A DNA stretch of 64,000 nucleotides from Tragulus kanchil (Eukaryota > Chordata > Mammalia > Artiodactyla > Tragulidae): positions 18,183,471 through 18,247,470 of the forward strand of contig JAIOJX010000027.1 of the NCBI GenBank assembly GCA_022376925.1. Reading direction: 5' to 3'. Position numbers and translations under genes: made by a program. A model generated the notes under the pieces. That model was not told where the DNA came from. It did not search any database and worked only from the letters and a program-made list of their open reading frames with translations. This document shows positions 23,702-34,744 of this stretch, in pieces (position 1 is the stretch's first letter; each line of letters starts with the position of its first letter).

Positions 23702-24884
23702 ATCGCTATCTCTATTTTAATGATGAGAAAATTGAACCCCGAAGATCCTCTTAGTCAATGTATACTAAACTGTGGGGAAAAAACTAAGGCCTTCACCCCA
23801 TCAGTATTAAAAGTAAGTCATAGGTTTTTGGAGACCTGCTGTCGTACCGAAGGACACACAGCTACACAATGAATGGACCAGGAAGCAAATGTAAACTTTT
23901 ATTGGTTTTTTCCCATGATGCTTAGGGCAACCTTATGATATAGGATCTAACCTGGAGAGAAAGAAGGTGTGAATAACTCGGCTGGATCCCATGTGTGCCA
24001 GGCTCAGCTGGCACAGCTGGGTCACCTAACACATGGTCACAAAGGCGCAATTTTCCCTGTTGCTTCTGACACACTGTATCGCATCCTGTAGCCTCAAAGT
24101 GCTGGTGACGGCATGTTTTTACATTGAAATAGTATTCTTTCTTGTTAATGTAGGGATGAATCAAGATGTACCAAGAAAGAAATCATTTGTTTGCACGTAG
24201 TGTGTTGCTGAAAAGAGAGACAAGACTGTGTGTCAGAAAGAACACGCGTGGCTTTGTCGAATAAAGAAAATTTGAGGAGAGTTTATTTATAGACAATCCA
24301 CTTGTAACATGTGGGTGTGGTAGGGAAGCCACACAGAGAACCCATGAGAGGACAGCGAACAATTCTCTCACCCTGAAATAAAATACAAGGTGCCCATTAG
24401 ACCTGACGTTCAGTAACGCATACATGACGTACATTTTAGTGTCATTGTACTTTCCCCTGCTTTCTGGTAAGGCTTGCAATACTAAGCCTTCTCTCCAAAC
24501 GAAAGGAACAGATTGAGATTTCTGGGAGTCCAGGAGGCGGGGATTTGGGTAAAGAAGAGGAAAAACTGTAAGAGGAGGAAAGAGGCAGAGTGAGCGAGCC
24601 TCATAGGAAGGGGAACCTTGGGATGAGGTCCCCGTTTTGTCTTCCTTCCACCCCGATCCCCTGAAGAGGCTTCCCTGTGTCTGAGCCCCAAAGGCCAGCT
24701 TCCCCGGGCACGGAGCACAGGGAAGAAGGATGGGCAGAATCAATCTGAAGAAACTAATAGAATCTATCTGGCCCAGAGAAGCCTACATTTCTAACAGCAG
24801 AAGTGGTGGCCAGGATTTGGAAAAGTAAATCTATACTTAAGGTGATCCCTGACTTGGAGTTAACGTTTTGAGGTGTTCAGTATA
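23702..24884. other. Non-coding sequence, no element recognised
   Basis: Holds the rest of pair I copy 2 and single-copy DNA from 24530. A 186-codon minus-strand open frame (24183-24743) crosses the copy boundary; its left part is also present in copy 1, where it is interrupted. It resembles no protein I recognise. Confidence 0.5.
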
Positions 24885-25074
24885 TCCGGGGAACTTGAGA
24901 TTAGCAGACACAAACCTGCTGCATATGGGAGGGATAGACAAGGTCCTACTGTGTAGCAGAGGAGATGATATTCAGTCTCCTGTGAAAAACCAAGATGAAA
25001 AAGAATGCACATTGTGTATCACTGAGTCATTTTGCTGCACCACAGAAACAAGTGCGGCACCGTAAATCAACCAC
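24885..25074 (+). mobile_element. L1 3' end, forward
   Basis: The series gagattagcagacacaaacc, caaggtcctactgtgtagca, gatattcagtctcctgtg, then gcaccgtaaatcaacc follows the ruminant L1 terminus. Confidence 0.8.
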
Positions 25075-25669
25075 ACGGCAACATTTTCAAAACAAAACAA
25101 AACTTTGCAATGCCCCCCTCCCCCAAAGACCGAAAATCAGTGGGAAATTATAAACAAACGCACGTGATGAGCACTTTTTCTTAGCTGGTGTAATAAACTT
25201 TGAAATAGGGAACACAAAAATGCAAAATGTATGAAGTGAATCAAGGAAAACTTTAATATAATTAGGTTCCCCACTTCTTTCAAAAGACAAGTCACAGGGT
25301 GGAAGGCAGTTGAAAGCAACTCTAGGTAATAAAAAATAGAGTAGCCTACATCTACTGGATTTTTTCTTCCAAATTGGGTCAATGAAGCCTGAATCTTACA
25401 GAGATTCAATCAAATATTCTCCTCTGAAGAAAATTGTTTTGGGATATCAGACTTTTTAAAAACTATTCTATCGTTATATTCACAATATTGTTTATGATTT
25501 ATCCATTGCCTGTGACCAAGGCATTTTGCAAACTTTATTTGCACCCATGATTTTGGGTACCTTAAACATATTCATTCTAAGTGAAAACGTACAAATCGGT
25601 TTGCACAATATAAGCACACATTCATGGCGCAGAAACAACAAAAGCTAAACTAACAGGAATATGTGTTCC
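25075..25669. other. Single-copy AT-rich sequence
   Basis: No repeat or exon is recognised. Open frames on the minus strand (25087-25409) are not recognised. Confidence 0.5.
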
Positions 25670-25699
25670 GTGTGTGAGTGTGAGTATGTGTGTGTGTAC
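25670..25699 (+). repeat. GT microsatellite
   Basis: Interrupted TG repeat directly before a reversed Bov-tA, a usual position since the SINE tail often seeds such repeats. Confidence 0.8.
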
Positions 25700-25702
25700 G
25701 TA

Positions 25703-25924
25703 TACACTCAGTCACTCCATCACATCTGACTCTTTGCAACCCCATGGGCTGTATCCCGCCAGACTTCTCTGTCCATGGGTTCCTCCAGGCAAGAATATTG
25801 CACAGCAAAGTGGAGTGGGTAGCCATTCCCTTCTCCAGGGGATCTTCCCGACCCAGGGATGAAGTCTGCCATGTCTCCTGCATTGGCCGGCGGATTCTTT
25901 ACCACCAGTGCCACTGGGGAAGCC
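25703..25924 (-). mobile_element. Bov-tA SINE, reverse, full
   Basis: Complete reversed element from cactcagtcactccatcaca to the reversed head gtgccactggggaagcc, with catgtctcctgcattggc in between. Confidence 0.92.
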
Positions 25925-27029
25925 TGCATGTGTACATACCTGGAAAGAAATGCACAGAAATGATGACATTCTAATTCTGGATATAGGAACTGTAAAATTA
26001 TTTTATTTTACTTTGTACTTTCTAAATTCCCCACAAGACATGACTAGGATCAGTCAAAATAATTTAATATTCTCTTTTATGAACATTTCATGTTCTACAA
26101 CAATATGTTGAATTGTCCTTTTATGTGATTTGTGCTCCTGACATATTTACTCCTGGATAACACATTGTATTTATCCATTGAAAACACCCCGGAGAAGAGG
26201 AATGAAACTTTGTGTATTCCTTTCGTTTTCGTAGTAAAATGGAAATTGTTTGTAGTCACTGCCAAGAATAAGGCTTTGTAACTTGAGTTTGGCACAGACC
26301 ATATACTATGTAGCTCTATCCAAATGTTGCTGGAAAATCTGAGCTGTTTTTAGACGCTTTCACAAGAATGAGTGAAGGATTATCTTATCGCAGGGAACAA
26401 TTCTATGTTGGTTCTTTTGAATGAGAACGATGGGGGAGACATCAAGGGCTATTTCTGGTCTGGCATCTCGACTCCTCATAGTTGGCAAAGGGGTGCCTAT
26501 CGCTGAGGGGATTTCTGAGCAGGGAAAGGAGAACCGGCTCACGGTAGGGGACATGCACTTGGCATCGTTAAGGCCACTTCTCAACATTTCAGTAACTGGA
26601 ATGCCTCATTTCTCTGTGTCGACAGTCCTGAGTAACATAGTAGTACCCAGGAGATCATTTAAAGTCTCATTTTTTTAAGGAATAGGTAGCTTTTCCAGGC
26701 AAGCGTAGCATTTTGCATTTTAAATCCTGTCAGCGCCTATAGGAAGAAAAGATATATGGTGGATTTCCTTTCCTGCATCTAAGTTCAAATTTTTGAGGTC
26801 ATTCTTTTTTCCAAATAATCGCTGGGTGCAATCCTTTTTTTCCGTTAGTTTCTACAGCTTGCCCTTAAAAGATACAATGGATTGAAGAAATGCTAAGACT
26901 TGCAGTTTTTTCTGAAACTGAGATTAGCATGCACTGTAGGGAGCTGATATCCTTCCAGAGGAAAATACAGTAATAATCTGAAGGTTTCTAAGCTGCTGAA
27001 TAAGAACATGTTTTAAAGGGCCTTCTACG
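25925..27029. other. Non-coding sequence, no element recognised
   Basis: Single-copy until pair J starts at 26519. An open frame on each strand near 26360-26678 is not recognised. Confidence 0.5.
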
Positions 27030-27041
27030 GTATCTAAATGT

Positions 27042-27138
27042 TGTCGTTGTTCAGTCACTAAGTTGTGTCCAACCCTTTGCGATCCTGTGGACTGCAGCAC
27101 ACCTGGAGTCCACTGTCTCCTGGAGCTTGCTCAAGTTC
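27042..27138 (-). mobile_element. Short BovB 3'-end insertion with target duplication
   Basis: Reversed BovB terminus of about 97 bases (gttcagtcactaagttgtgt to gagcttgctcaagttc). The ten bases atctaaatgt flank it on both sides (about 27032-27041 and 27139-27148), so it looks like one complete, strongly 5'-truncated insertion. Confidence 0.85.
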
Positions 27139-27321
27139 ATCTAAATGTAGTTTACAACAAATCACAAACCAAACGGTGTCAAGTTAACAGGAGAATAGTC
27201 AACATTGCTTGTTTCCGTTTGAGCTTTGGCCACAGGTGTAGAAAGAGGGCTGGCTGGAAGCATCTGATACCATTTTCTCACTGAGGTGTTAAGAGAATAA
27301 TGTACGGTTTCTGTGTTTTTG

Positions 27322-27427
27322 TTGTTTTAGTCACTAAGTAGTGTTTGACTTTTTTGAGACCCCAAGGACTGTAGTGTGCCAGCCTTCTCTGTCAGTGGAA
27401 TTTCCCAGGCACGGACACTAGAGTGGG
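27322..27427 (-). mobile_element. Bov-tA tail, reverse, partial
   Basis: Diverged reversed tail: ttagtcactaagtagtgttt, gaccccaaggactgtagtg, gaatttcccaggcacgg. Confidence 0.75.
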
Positions 27428-27439
27428 GTCTTTATTTTT

Positions 27440-27599
27440 TCTTTTTTCCTCACCATGCCTCTTTTTCAAAGTTTATATTTATTTTCATCCATCTTTTATT
27501 CTTTGGCCTGTGTGGGCCTCCCATTGCAGTGGCCTCTCTCACTACAGAGCACCAGCTTTGGGCGCATGCACTCAGAGTGCTGGCTCCTAATTAGACACA
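27440..27599 (-). mobile_element. CHR-related SINE, reverse, cut at junction
   Basis: Reversed tail with gcctgtgtgggcctcccatt and ctctctcactacagagcacc; the copy ends where pair J restarts. Confidence 0.8.
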
Positions 27600-28122
27600 G
27601 CAGGGAAAGGAGAACCGGCTCACGGTAGGGGACATGCACTTGGCATCGTTAAGGCCACTTCTCAACATTTCAGTAACTGGAATGCCTCATTTCTCTGTGT
27701 CGACAGTCCTGAGTAACATAGTAGTACCCAGGAGATCATTTAAAGTCTCATTTTTTTAAGGAATAGGTAGCTTTTCCAGGCAAGCGTAGCATTTTGCATT
27801 TTAAATCCTGTCAGCGCCTATAGGAAGAAAAGATATATGGTGGATTTCCTTTCCTGCATCTAAGTTCAAATTTTTGAGGTCATTCTTTTTTCCAAATAAT
27901 CGCTGGGTGCAATCCTTTTTTTCCGTTAGTTTCTACAGCTTGCCCTTAAAAGATACAATGGATTGAAGAAATGCTAAGACTTGCAGTTTTTTCTGAAACT
28001 GAGATTAGCATGCACTGTAGGGAGCTGATATCCTTCCAGAGGAAAATACAGTAATAATCTGAAGGTTTCTAAGCTGCTGAATAAGAACATGTTTTAAAGG
28101 GCCTTCTACGGTATCTAAATGT

Positions 28123-28219
28123 TGTCGTTGTTCAGTCACTAAGTTGTGTCCAACCCTTTGCGATCCTGTGGACTGCAGCACACCTGGAGTCCACTGTCTC
28201 CTGGAGCTTGCTCAAGTTC
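28123..28219 (-). mobile_element. Short BovB 3'-end insertion (second copy)
   Basis: Duplicate of 27042-27138, with its target duplication also copied. Confidence 0.85.
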
Positions 28220-28401
28220 ATCTAAATGTAGTTTACAACAAATCACAAACCAAACGGTGTCAAGTTAACAGGAGAATAGTCAACATTGCTTGTTTCCGTT
28301 TGAGCTTTGGCCACAGGTGTAGAAAGAGGGCTGGCTGGAAGCATCTGATACCATTTTCTCACTGAGGTGTTAAGAGAATAATGTACGGTTTCTGTGTTTT
28401 T

Positions 28402-28508
28402 GTTGTTTTAGTCACTAAGTAGTGTTTGACTTTTTTGAGACCCCAAGGACTGTAGTGTGCCAGCCTTCTCTGTCAGTGGAATTTCCCAGGCACGGACACT
28501 AGAGTGGG
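28402..28508 (-). mobile_element. Bov-tA tail, reverse (second copy)
   Basis: Duplicate of 27322-27427 through pair J. Confidence 0.75.
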
Positions 28509-28519
28509 GTCTTTATTTT

Positions 28520-28784
28520 TTCTTTTTTCCTCACCATGCCTCTTTTTCAAAGTTTATATTTATTTTCATCCATCTTTTATTCTTTGGCCTGTGTGGGCCT
28601 CCCATTGCAGTGGCCTCTCTCACTACAGAGCACCAGCTCTGGGTGCATGCACTCCAGAGTGCTGGCTCCTAATTAGACACAGCGGCCCAGCCGCTCCACA
28701 GCACGTGGGATCTTCCTGGGCCAGGGATAGAACCAGTGCCCCTTGCACTGCAAGGCAGACCCACTGGAACACCAGGGAAGCCCC
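28520..28784 (-). mobile_element. CHR-related SINE, reverse, complete copy
   Basis: Complete version of 27440-27599: runs on through cgctccacagcacgtgggat and ends on the reversed head caccagggaagcccc. Confidence 0.88.
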
Positions 28785-29312
28785 TTAGAGTGAAGTCTTA
28801 AGTATCTAGTTGTACCTCACTGGAGGTAACAATATCTCTTAAAATCAAGGTGTCCCAAGGATATATATATGATGAATGAGCTATGAAGTTTTTATGATAA
28901 CAACATATGGAATAAGTATTAATATAGTTGGATAAGAGCATCCAACCTGGATGATAGTTTACATTCTTAGCACTTTCAAGGTGAATGTCTTCCAATCATA
29001 TCCCAGTTTTTGTACGTGTTGAATGAGATATACCTCATGGGTTTCCTTCTCAAAGTGCCTGTGTTGTAATGTATCGTGTGTGTTTGTATAGTTACAATTC
29101 TGGCTTCAGTTTTATCTCTCTGCCAAGCCAAATTAATGAATATAAATCTATAGTTTTCTGTTACATAATGGCATGTGATTTTCAAACTGCATGAAATATT
29201 GAATCAAATACCTAGTTTAACATAGAGAATTTTAGGTTTAATTATACTCTCACTTTCCACCTCTCTTGTCCCTTACATACTGGCTTCACTGTTAACCTCA
29301 CTGGTTTATAGA

Positions 29313-29717
29313 TTATTTGAAACATACAATCTGAGCTCCTGACACATGTATCATTTTAAAGGAGTTACCGGTGCTGTTCTTCCAAAGGAAACCTACAATA
29401 TCATAATTGACATTTTCTATCATCACCAGCAGACCAGAAATCTGGATTCTGCCTGAAACTGGGCATAGTAATCTGTTCATGACATCCTTTCTGAATAGAG
29501 AATGCTTGTTTTTATTGATTGGGAGAAAGTTTTCATATTTTTCCTCAAATATTCTGAATGCATCAATCGAAATATTGTCAACAGCTGGTGGAAACTCCCA
29601 CCAGAAATTAGTTCCATAATGAAGCATTACATTTGACTGTTTCCAAGAACCCATAACCTTTATCTTGCTGATAATGGCAATTGGGCAGGATATCAGGAAC
29701 AAATGATTTCCTAGATG
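29313..29717 (-). other. Unrecognised minus-strand open frame with acceptor-like flank
   Basis: A stop-free stretch of about 134 codons ends in a stop at 29313. It has no ATG at its upstream end; the first ATG lies about 19 codons in. Upstream on the minus strand is a pyrimidine-rich run ending in catctag (AG at 29712-29711), which could be a 3' splice site. The residues include GTNFWWEFPPAVDN and VGFLWKNSTGNS, which I do not recognise. A few open frames this long are expected by chance in 64 kb, so this is only a candidate exon. An identical copy is at 30410-30814. Confidence 0.2.
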
Positions 29718-30409
29718 TTACACAAGAGAGGAAAGCAGGTTTCCCCTGGGCCTACTCCTGGAAAGGAAACAAAGAATAAAATTCCCTATTCTTATTATCA
29801 CATTTAAAATGTTGAAACACACAACAGTTCTCTGTCACTTTACCCAGTTCTATTTTGGTTCAAGATACATTATGTATCTTCTATAAGTTTACTGACTTTC
29901 TCTCTTTTTGTTTTAGAAATTACTAACTTAACATGGAAATACAAAAGGTGTCCCAAGGATATATATATGATGAATGAGCTATGAAGTTTTATGATAACAA
30001 CATATGGAATAAGTATTAATATAGTTGGATAAGAGCATCCAACCTGGATGATAGTTTACATTCTTAGCACTTTCAAGGTGAATGTCTTCCAATCATATCC
30101 CAGTTTTTGTACGTGTTGAATGAGATATACCTCATGGGTTTCCTTCTCAAAGTGCCTGTGTTGTAATGTATCGTGTGTGTTTGTATAGTTACAATTCTGG
30201 CTTCAGTTTTATCTCTCTGCCAAGCCAAATTAATGAATATAAATCTATAGTTTTCTGTTACATAATGGCATGTGATTTTCAAACTGCATGAAATATTGAA
30301 TCAAATACCTAGTTTAACATAGAGAATTTTAGGTTTAATTATACTCTCACTTTCCACCTCTCTTGTCCCTTACATACTGGCTTCACTGTTAACCTCACTG
30401 GTTTATAGA

Positions 30410-30814
30410 TTATTTGAAACATACAATCTGAGCTCCTGACACATGTATCATTTTAAAGGAGTTACCGGTGCTGTTCTTCCAAAGGAAACCTACAATATCA
30501 TAATTGACATTTTCTATCATCACCAGCAGACCAGAAATCTGGATTCTGCCTGAAACTGGGCATAGTAATCTGTTCATGACATCCTTTCTGAATAGAGAAT
30601 GCTTGTTTTTATTGATTGGGAGAAAGTTTTCATATTTTTCCTCAAATATTCTGAATGCATCAATCGAAATATTGTCAACAGCTGGTGGAAACTCCCACCA
30701 GAAATTAGTTCCATAATGAAGCATTACATTTGACTGTTTCCAAGAACCCATAACCTTTATCTTGCTGATAATGGCAATTGGGCAGGATATCAGGAACAAA
30801 TGATTTCCTAGATG
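30410..30814 (-). other. Unrecognised minus-strand open frame (second copy)
   Basis: Duplicate of 29313-29717 through pair K, same residues and same acceptor-like flank. Identity of the copies says nothing about selection because the whole block is copied. Confidence 0.2.
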
Positions 30815-31044
30815 TTACACAAGAGAGGAAAGCAGGTTTCCCCTGGGCCTACTCCTGGAAAGGAAACAAAGAATAAAATTCCCTATTCTTATTATCACAT
30901 TTAAAATGTTGAAACACACAACAGTTCTCTGTCACTTTACCCAGTTCTATTTTGGTTCAAGATACATTATGTATCTTCTATAAGTTTACTGACTTTCTCT
31001 CTTTTTGTTTTAGAAATTACTGAGAAAGGAATATTTGAAATTCT

Positions 31045-31401
31045 ATATAAAGATGTTGGAACAACTGGGTGCTCATGCCGGGGGTGCAGGGAAAGGAGCT
31101 CTTAGAGCCACGTTTATACTATAGGCAAAACTGAAAAGAAAATGGATCATAGACCTAAACATCAACTGTAAAATTATAACGTTTTTTAAAGTGTACTTAG
31201 GAAAAAATCTTTGAAGCCTTTGATTGTATAAAAATTTATTAGACTCCCAACACCAAAAGCATGAAATATCAAAAACTAATGAGCCGTCCTTTATCAAAAT
31301 TAAAAAGCTCTGTTCTCATAAGACATTGTTAAGGCAATGAAGTCACTGTAGAATGACACAAGAAACCTTCACATCATATATCCAATGAAGGGCTCAGATC
31401 C
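31045..31401 (+). mobile_element. L1 fragment, left part of a nested insertion
   Basis: Degraded L1 ORF2 end (aaaatggatcatagacctaa, gaaaaaatctttgaagcctt, cacatcatatatccaatgaa). The L1 resumes after the BovB at 31856 and again after the CHR at 32206. Confidence 0.8.
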
Positions 31402-31855
31402 GTTGTTGTTGTTGTTCAGTTGCTAAGTTGTGTCTGGCTGTTTACAACCCCAGGGATGGCAGCGCACAGGCTTCCCTGTCCTTCACCGTCTCCCAGAGTC
31501 TGCCCGGACTCATGTCGATTGAGTCAGTGGTGGTATCTAACCATCATAGCCCTTTCTCCTCCAGCCCTCAGTCTTTTCCAGTGAGTCACCTCTTTGCATC
31601 AGGTGGCCAAAGTATTGGAGCTTCAGCATCAGTCCTTCCAATGAATATTCAGGGTTGATTTCCTTCAGGACTGACTAGTTTGATCTCCTTGCAGTTCAAG
31701 GGGACTCTCAAGGGTCTTCTCCAGCACCGCAGTTCAAAGGCACCAGTTCTCTGGTGCTCAGGCTTTTCTATGCCCCAGTTCTTTCAGCCGTACATGACTA
31801 CTGGAAAAACCATAGCTTTGACTACATGGACCTTTGCTGGCAAAGTGATGTCTGC
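31402..31855 (-). mobile_element. BovB LINE 3' part, reverse
   Basis: Begins with the reversed AAC-type tail (gttgttgttgttcagttgc), then ccttcaccgtctcccagag, caggtggccaaagtattgg and catgactactggaaaaacc. About 450 bases of the 3' end are present, with a damaged reading frame. It splits the L1. Confidence 0.92.
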
Positions 31856-31907
31856 TTTTCACTACATAAGAATGTTTAAAACTCAAAAATTAAAAAAAAG
31901 CAAATGA
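31856..31907 (+). mobile_element. L1 fragment, middle part
   Basis: Short L1 stretch between the BovB and CHR insertions; its last 15-16 bases (to 31907) are the left target-site duplicate of the CHR. Confidence 0.75.
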
Positions 31908-32205
31908 GGGCTTCCCTGGTGGTCCAGTGGGTAAGGACACCACCTTGCAATGCAAGGTATGCTAGTTTGATCCCTGACCTGGGAAGATCCTATGTGCCGC
32001 GGAGCGGCTGGACCGATGTGTCCAGTGTGTGCCAGAGCTCTGGAGCACATGTGCCCAGAGCCAGTGCTCTTTGACATCAGAGGCCACTGCGATGGGAGGC
32101 CCACATGAGCCAAAGAGCAAAGATGGATGAAAGTAGATAAATGAAAGACCAATAGAAGTGGCCTGCCCGCCCCCAACCAGCACCCCCACCCCCAACAACA
32201 ACAAC
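31908..32205 (+). mobile_element. CHR-type SINE with clear target-site duplication
   Basis: Head ggcttccctggtggtccagt, B-box gctagtttgatccctg, and a long body ending in an AAC-rich tail. The flanks aaaaaaagcaaatga (to 31907) and aaaaaaagcaaatga (32206-32220) are a 15-base duplication, so both ends are fixed. Confidence 0.95.
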
Positions 32206-32960
32206 AAAAAAAGCAAATGACTTACTTGAAAAAGATGGGAAAGTTTTTGCAGACATTTTACCAAGGAACATAGATAGCAAATAAGCACATGAAAATTTGC
32301 TCAACAAGGTTAGTTATTTGGAAAATGAACATAATGGGATATGACTCCATGTCTAATAGTATTTCTGAAATTCAAAGACTGACTATGTGAGATTTTGACA
32401 AAGGTGTGGAGTAGCTGAAACTCTCACTCACTGTTGGTAAGAATGTAAACAGATACAATCCCTTGGAAACGTCCTTTGGTGCTTATCTAAATCTTTAAAA
32501 TAAATCTACAGTATAACCCAGCTGTTGTAATCCTTAGTATATATCTAAGAGAAGGAGAAAATATGTATCTATATGTGTCCATATAAAAACACATACAAAA
32601 CATTCTCACTGGATTTATATGGTAACCATCTCAAACTTGTGAAAAATGCATTTGTCCATCAACGGGTAAATAAATGAAAACTGTTTATCTGTTATATAAT
32701 AGAATACTATTCAGCCAGGTGAAACAATGGACTGTTAATAACATGTTGTATCTCAGAACCATTGTGCTCTGTGAAAAATAGTGTAACTGTAGGATTCCAG
32801 GTATGGAAGATCCTAGAAAATGAAAACTAAAATGCAGAGACAGCAAGGAGAGGGCTGGGTACCTGTAGAAAGAGGTATTACAAAGGTGTACAAGGACACT
32901 TTGCAGGCTAGTGTGTTCCTGATGACGATCATAGTTTTATTAGCATTGAAATATGGTAAA
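32206..32960 (+). mobile_element. L1 3' region, right part of the nested insertion
   Basis: Continues the L1: gcaaataagcacatgaaaat, ctctcactcactgttggtaa, gtccatcaacgggtaaataa, atactattcagccagg. The end is uncertain because the L1 fades into diverged sequence near the start of pair L. Confidence 0.8.
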
Positions 32961-33409
32961 ATGGAGCGAGTTGCAGACTTTAAACATGATTGGTCAGTTA
33001 TGCCCCAAAAAAGCTATTAAGAAATTGAGAAAGTGGTTGCCACTCGAAGAGACATAGCAACTGTGACAGAGAAGAGAGACAGGAGGCTTCTCAGACTCAG
33101 GAACATTCTATTTCTTGACTCAAATGCAACACAGGTGTTCTTTTTACTCTGCCTCATTCAGCTGGATAGGAAACTGTTCTGTGCTTTATGTACTACTTTT
33201 ATCTCACCATTTTAAAAGTTTAAAAAATATATGCATATATGTTATATTTGGAAACCATAATTTCTAAAGATTAAGGTAATTATTCCCTGACCCATGAATT
33301 TTATCATTATTCCCTAATAACAGCCCTAATAGCTCCTTGATAATAACGTATGATTGTTCCTTAACAATTGTGTCATAATTCATAATTCAGGTCTTCATGT
33401 ATATACTCG
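32961..33409. other. Non-coding AT-rich sequence
   Basis: May be the far 3' UTR of the preceding L1 or unrelated DNA; I cannot decide. Confidence 0.4.
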
Positions 33410-33620
33410 CTCTTGTGTGTGCTCATTACCCAAGTTGTGCCCAACTCTTTGTGACCCCATGGACTGTAGCCCGCCAGGCTCCTCTGTTCATTGAATTCTC
33501 TGCCCTAGAATACTGGAGTGGATTGCCATTTCCAGTTTCAGGGGAACTTTCCAACCCAGGGATTGAGCCCACACCTCTTTGAATCTCCTGCATCGACAGG
33601 TGGGTTCTCTGCCAGTGTGG
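33410..33620 (-). mobile_element. Bov-tA SINE, reverse
   Basis: Reversed element with caactctttgtgaccccatg, gactgtagcccgccaggctc and a reversed B-box cagggattgagccc; the reversed head end is partly lost. Confidence 0.9.
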
Positions 33621-34533
33621 GATGCCGCATATCCCTTCCATGACTTCAGTTGGTTTTGGAAATTGGTCAGTTTCTCCTTTGTTCACAACTGCGTTCCTAT
33701 GCTGCCTGCTTTGAAAAGATAAGCCAGAGAAGTACAGTCAAGTCCTGTCTCTCAGAGCCTCACCACTGGTCCGCACATCATGGAAACTCCTCTGTGCACC
33801 TGCTTCTGTGCCGCTGCTGCATTCACAGCAACCTTCGGGTGGGTGCCGATTGGGAATAGAACAATCTTCTATTTTATGCTTTTTTTATTGCTTTCCTTTG
33901 GTCTGTAGCCATCAGGTGCCATGCCTCTATCATCCCGAAGCCCCTTATTCCTTATCCATGGAGAGTTTCCTTTTGCTTTCCACATCACACTGGTGGGTCT
34001 ATTACAAAGGTGTACAAGGACACTTTGCAGGCTAGTGTGTTCCTGATGACGATCATAGTTTTATTAGCATTGAAATATGGTAAAATGGAGCGAGTTGCAG
34101 ACTTTAAACATGATTGGTCAGTTATGCCCCAAAAAAGCTATTAAGAAATTGAGAAAGTGGTTGCCACTCGAAGAGACATAGCAACTGTGACAGAGAAGAG
34201 AGACAGGAGGCTTCTCAGACTCAGGAACATTCTATTTCTTGACTCAAATGCAACACAGGTGTTCTTTTTACTCTGCCTCATTCAGCTGGATAGGAAACTG
34301 TTCTGTGCTTTATGTACTACTTTTATCTCACCATTTTAAAAGTTTAAAAAATATATGCATATATGTTATATTTGGAAACCATAATTTCTAAAGATTAAGG
34401 TAATTATTCCCTGACCCATGAATTTTATCATTATTCCCTAATAACAGCCCTAATAGCTCCTTGATAATAACGTATGATTGTTCCTTAACAATTGTGTCAT
34501 AATTCATAATTCAGGTCTTCATGTATATACTCG

Positions 34534-34744
34534 CTCTTGTGTGTGCTCATTACCCAAGTTGTGCCCAACTCTTTGTGACCCCATGGACTGTAGCCCGCCA
34601 GGCTCCTCTGTTCATTGAATTCTCTGCCCTAGAATACTGGAGTGGATTGCCATTTCCAGTTTCAGGGGAACTTTCCAACCCAGGGATTGAGCCCACACCT
34701 CTTTGAATCTCCTGCATCGACAGGTGGGTTCTCTGCCAGTGTGG
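34534..34744 (-). mobile_element. Bov-tA SINE, reverse (second copy)
   Basis: Duplicate of 33410-33620 through pair L. Confidence 0.9.

Larger units (their letters stand above)
22321..24529 (+). repeat. Head-to-tail duplicate pair I (shift about 1,119-1,132)
   Basis: Copy 1 is 22321-23406 and copy 2 is 23453-24529, with 46 bases of filler at 23407-23452. Several substitutions and deletions cluster in the first 200 bases of copy 2. A minus-strand L1 end is included and doubled. Confidence 0.92.
26519..28681 (+). repeat. Head-to-tail duplicate pair J (shift 1,081)
   Basis: Copy 1 is 26519-27599 and copy 2 is 27600-28681, abutting. Copy 1 stops inside a CHR SINE that is complete only after copy 2, as expected if a fragment simply ended there. 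Confidence 0.92.
28847..31021 (+). repeat. Head-to-tail duplicate pair K (shift about 1,097)
   Basis: Copy 1 is 28847-29924 and copy 2 is 29945-31021, with about 20 filler bases. No mobile element is recognised inside. The pair carries two identical copies of a 129-codon minus-strand open frame. Confidence 0.92.
28785..31044. other. Repeat-poor sequence, pair K
   Basis: About 1.1 kb of unique sequence present twice, with no mobile element recognised. It contains the minus-strand open frame listed separately. Confidence 0.5.

Noticed and set aside
24183..24743. Minus-strand frame of 186 codons
   Set aside because: It spans the boundary of pair I, resembles no known protein, has no splice or start support, and its shorter counterpart in copy 1 is interrupted.
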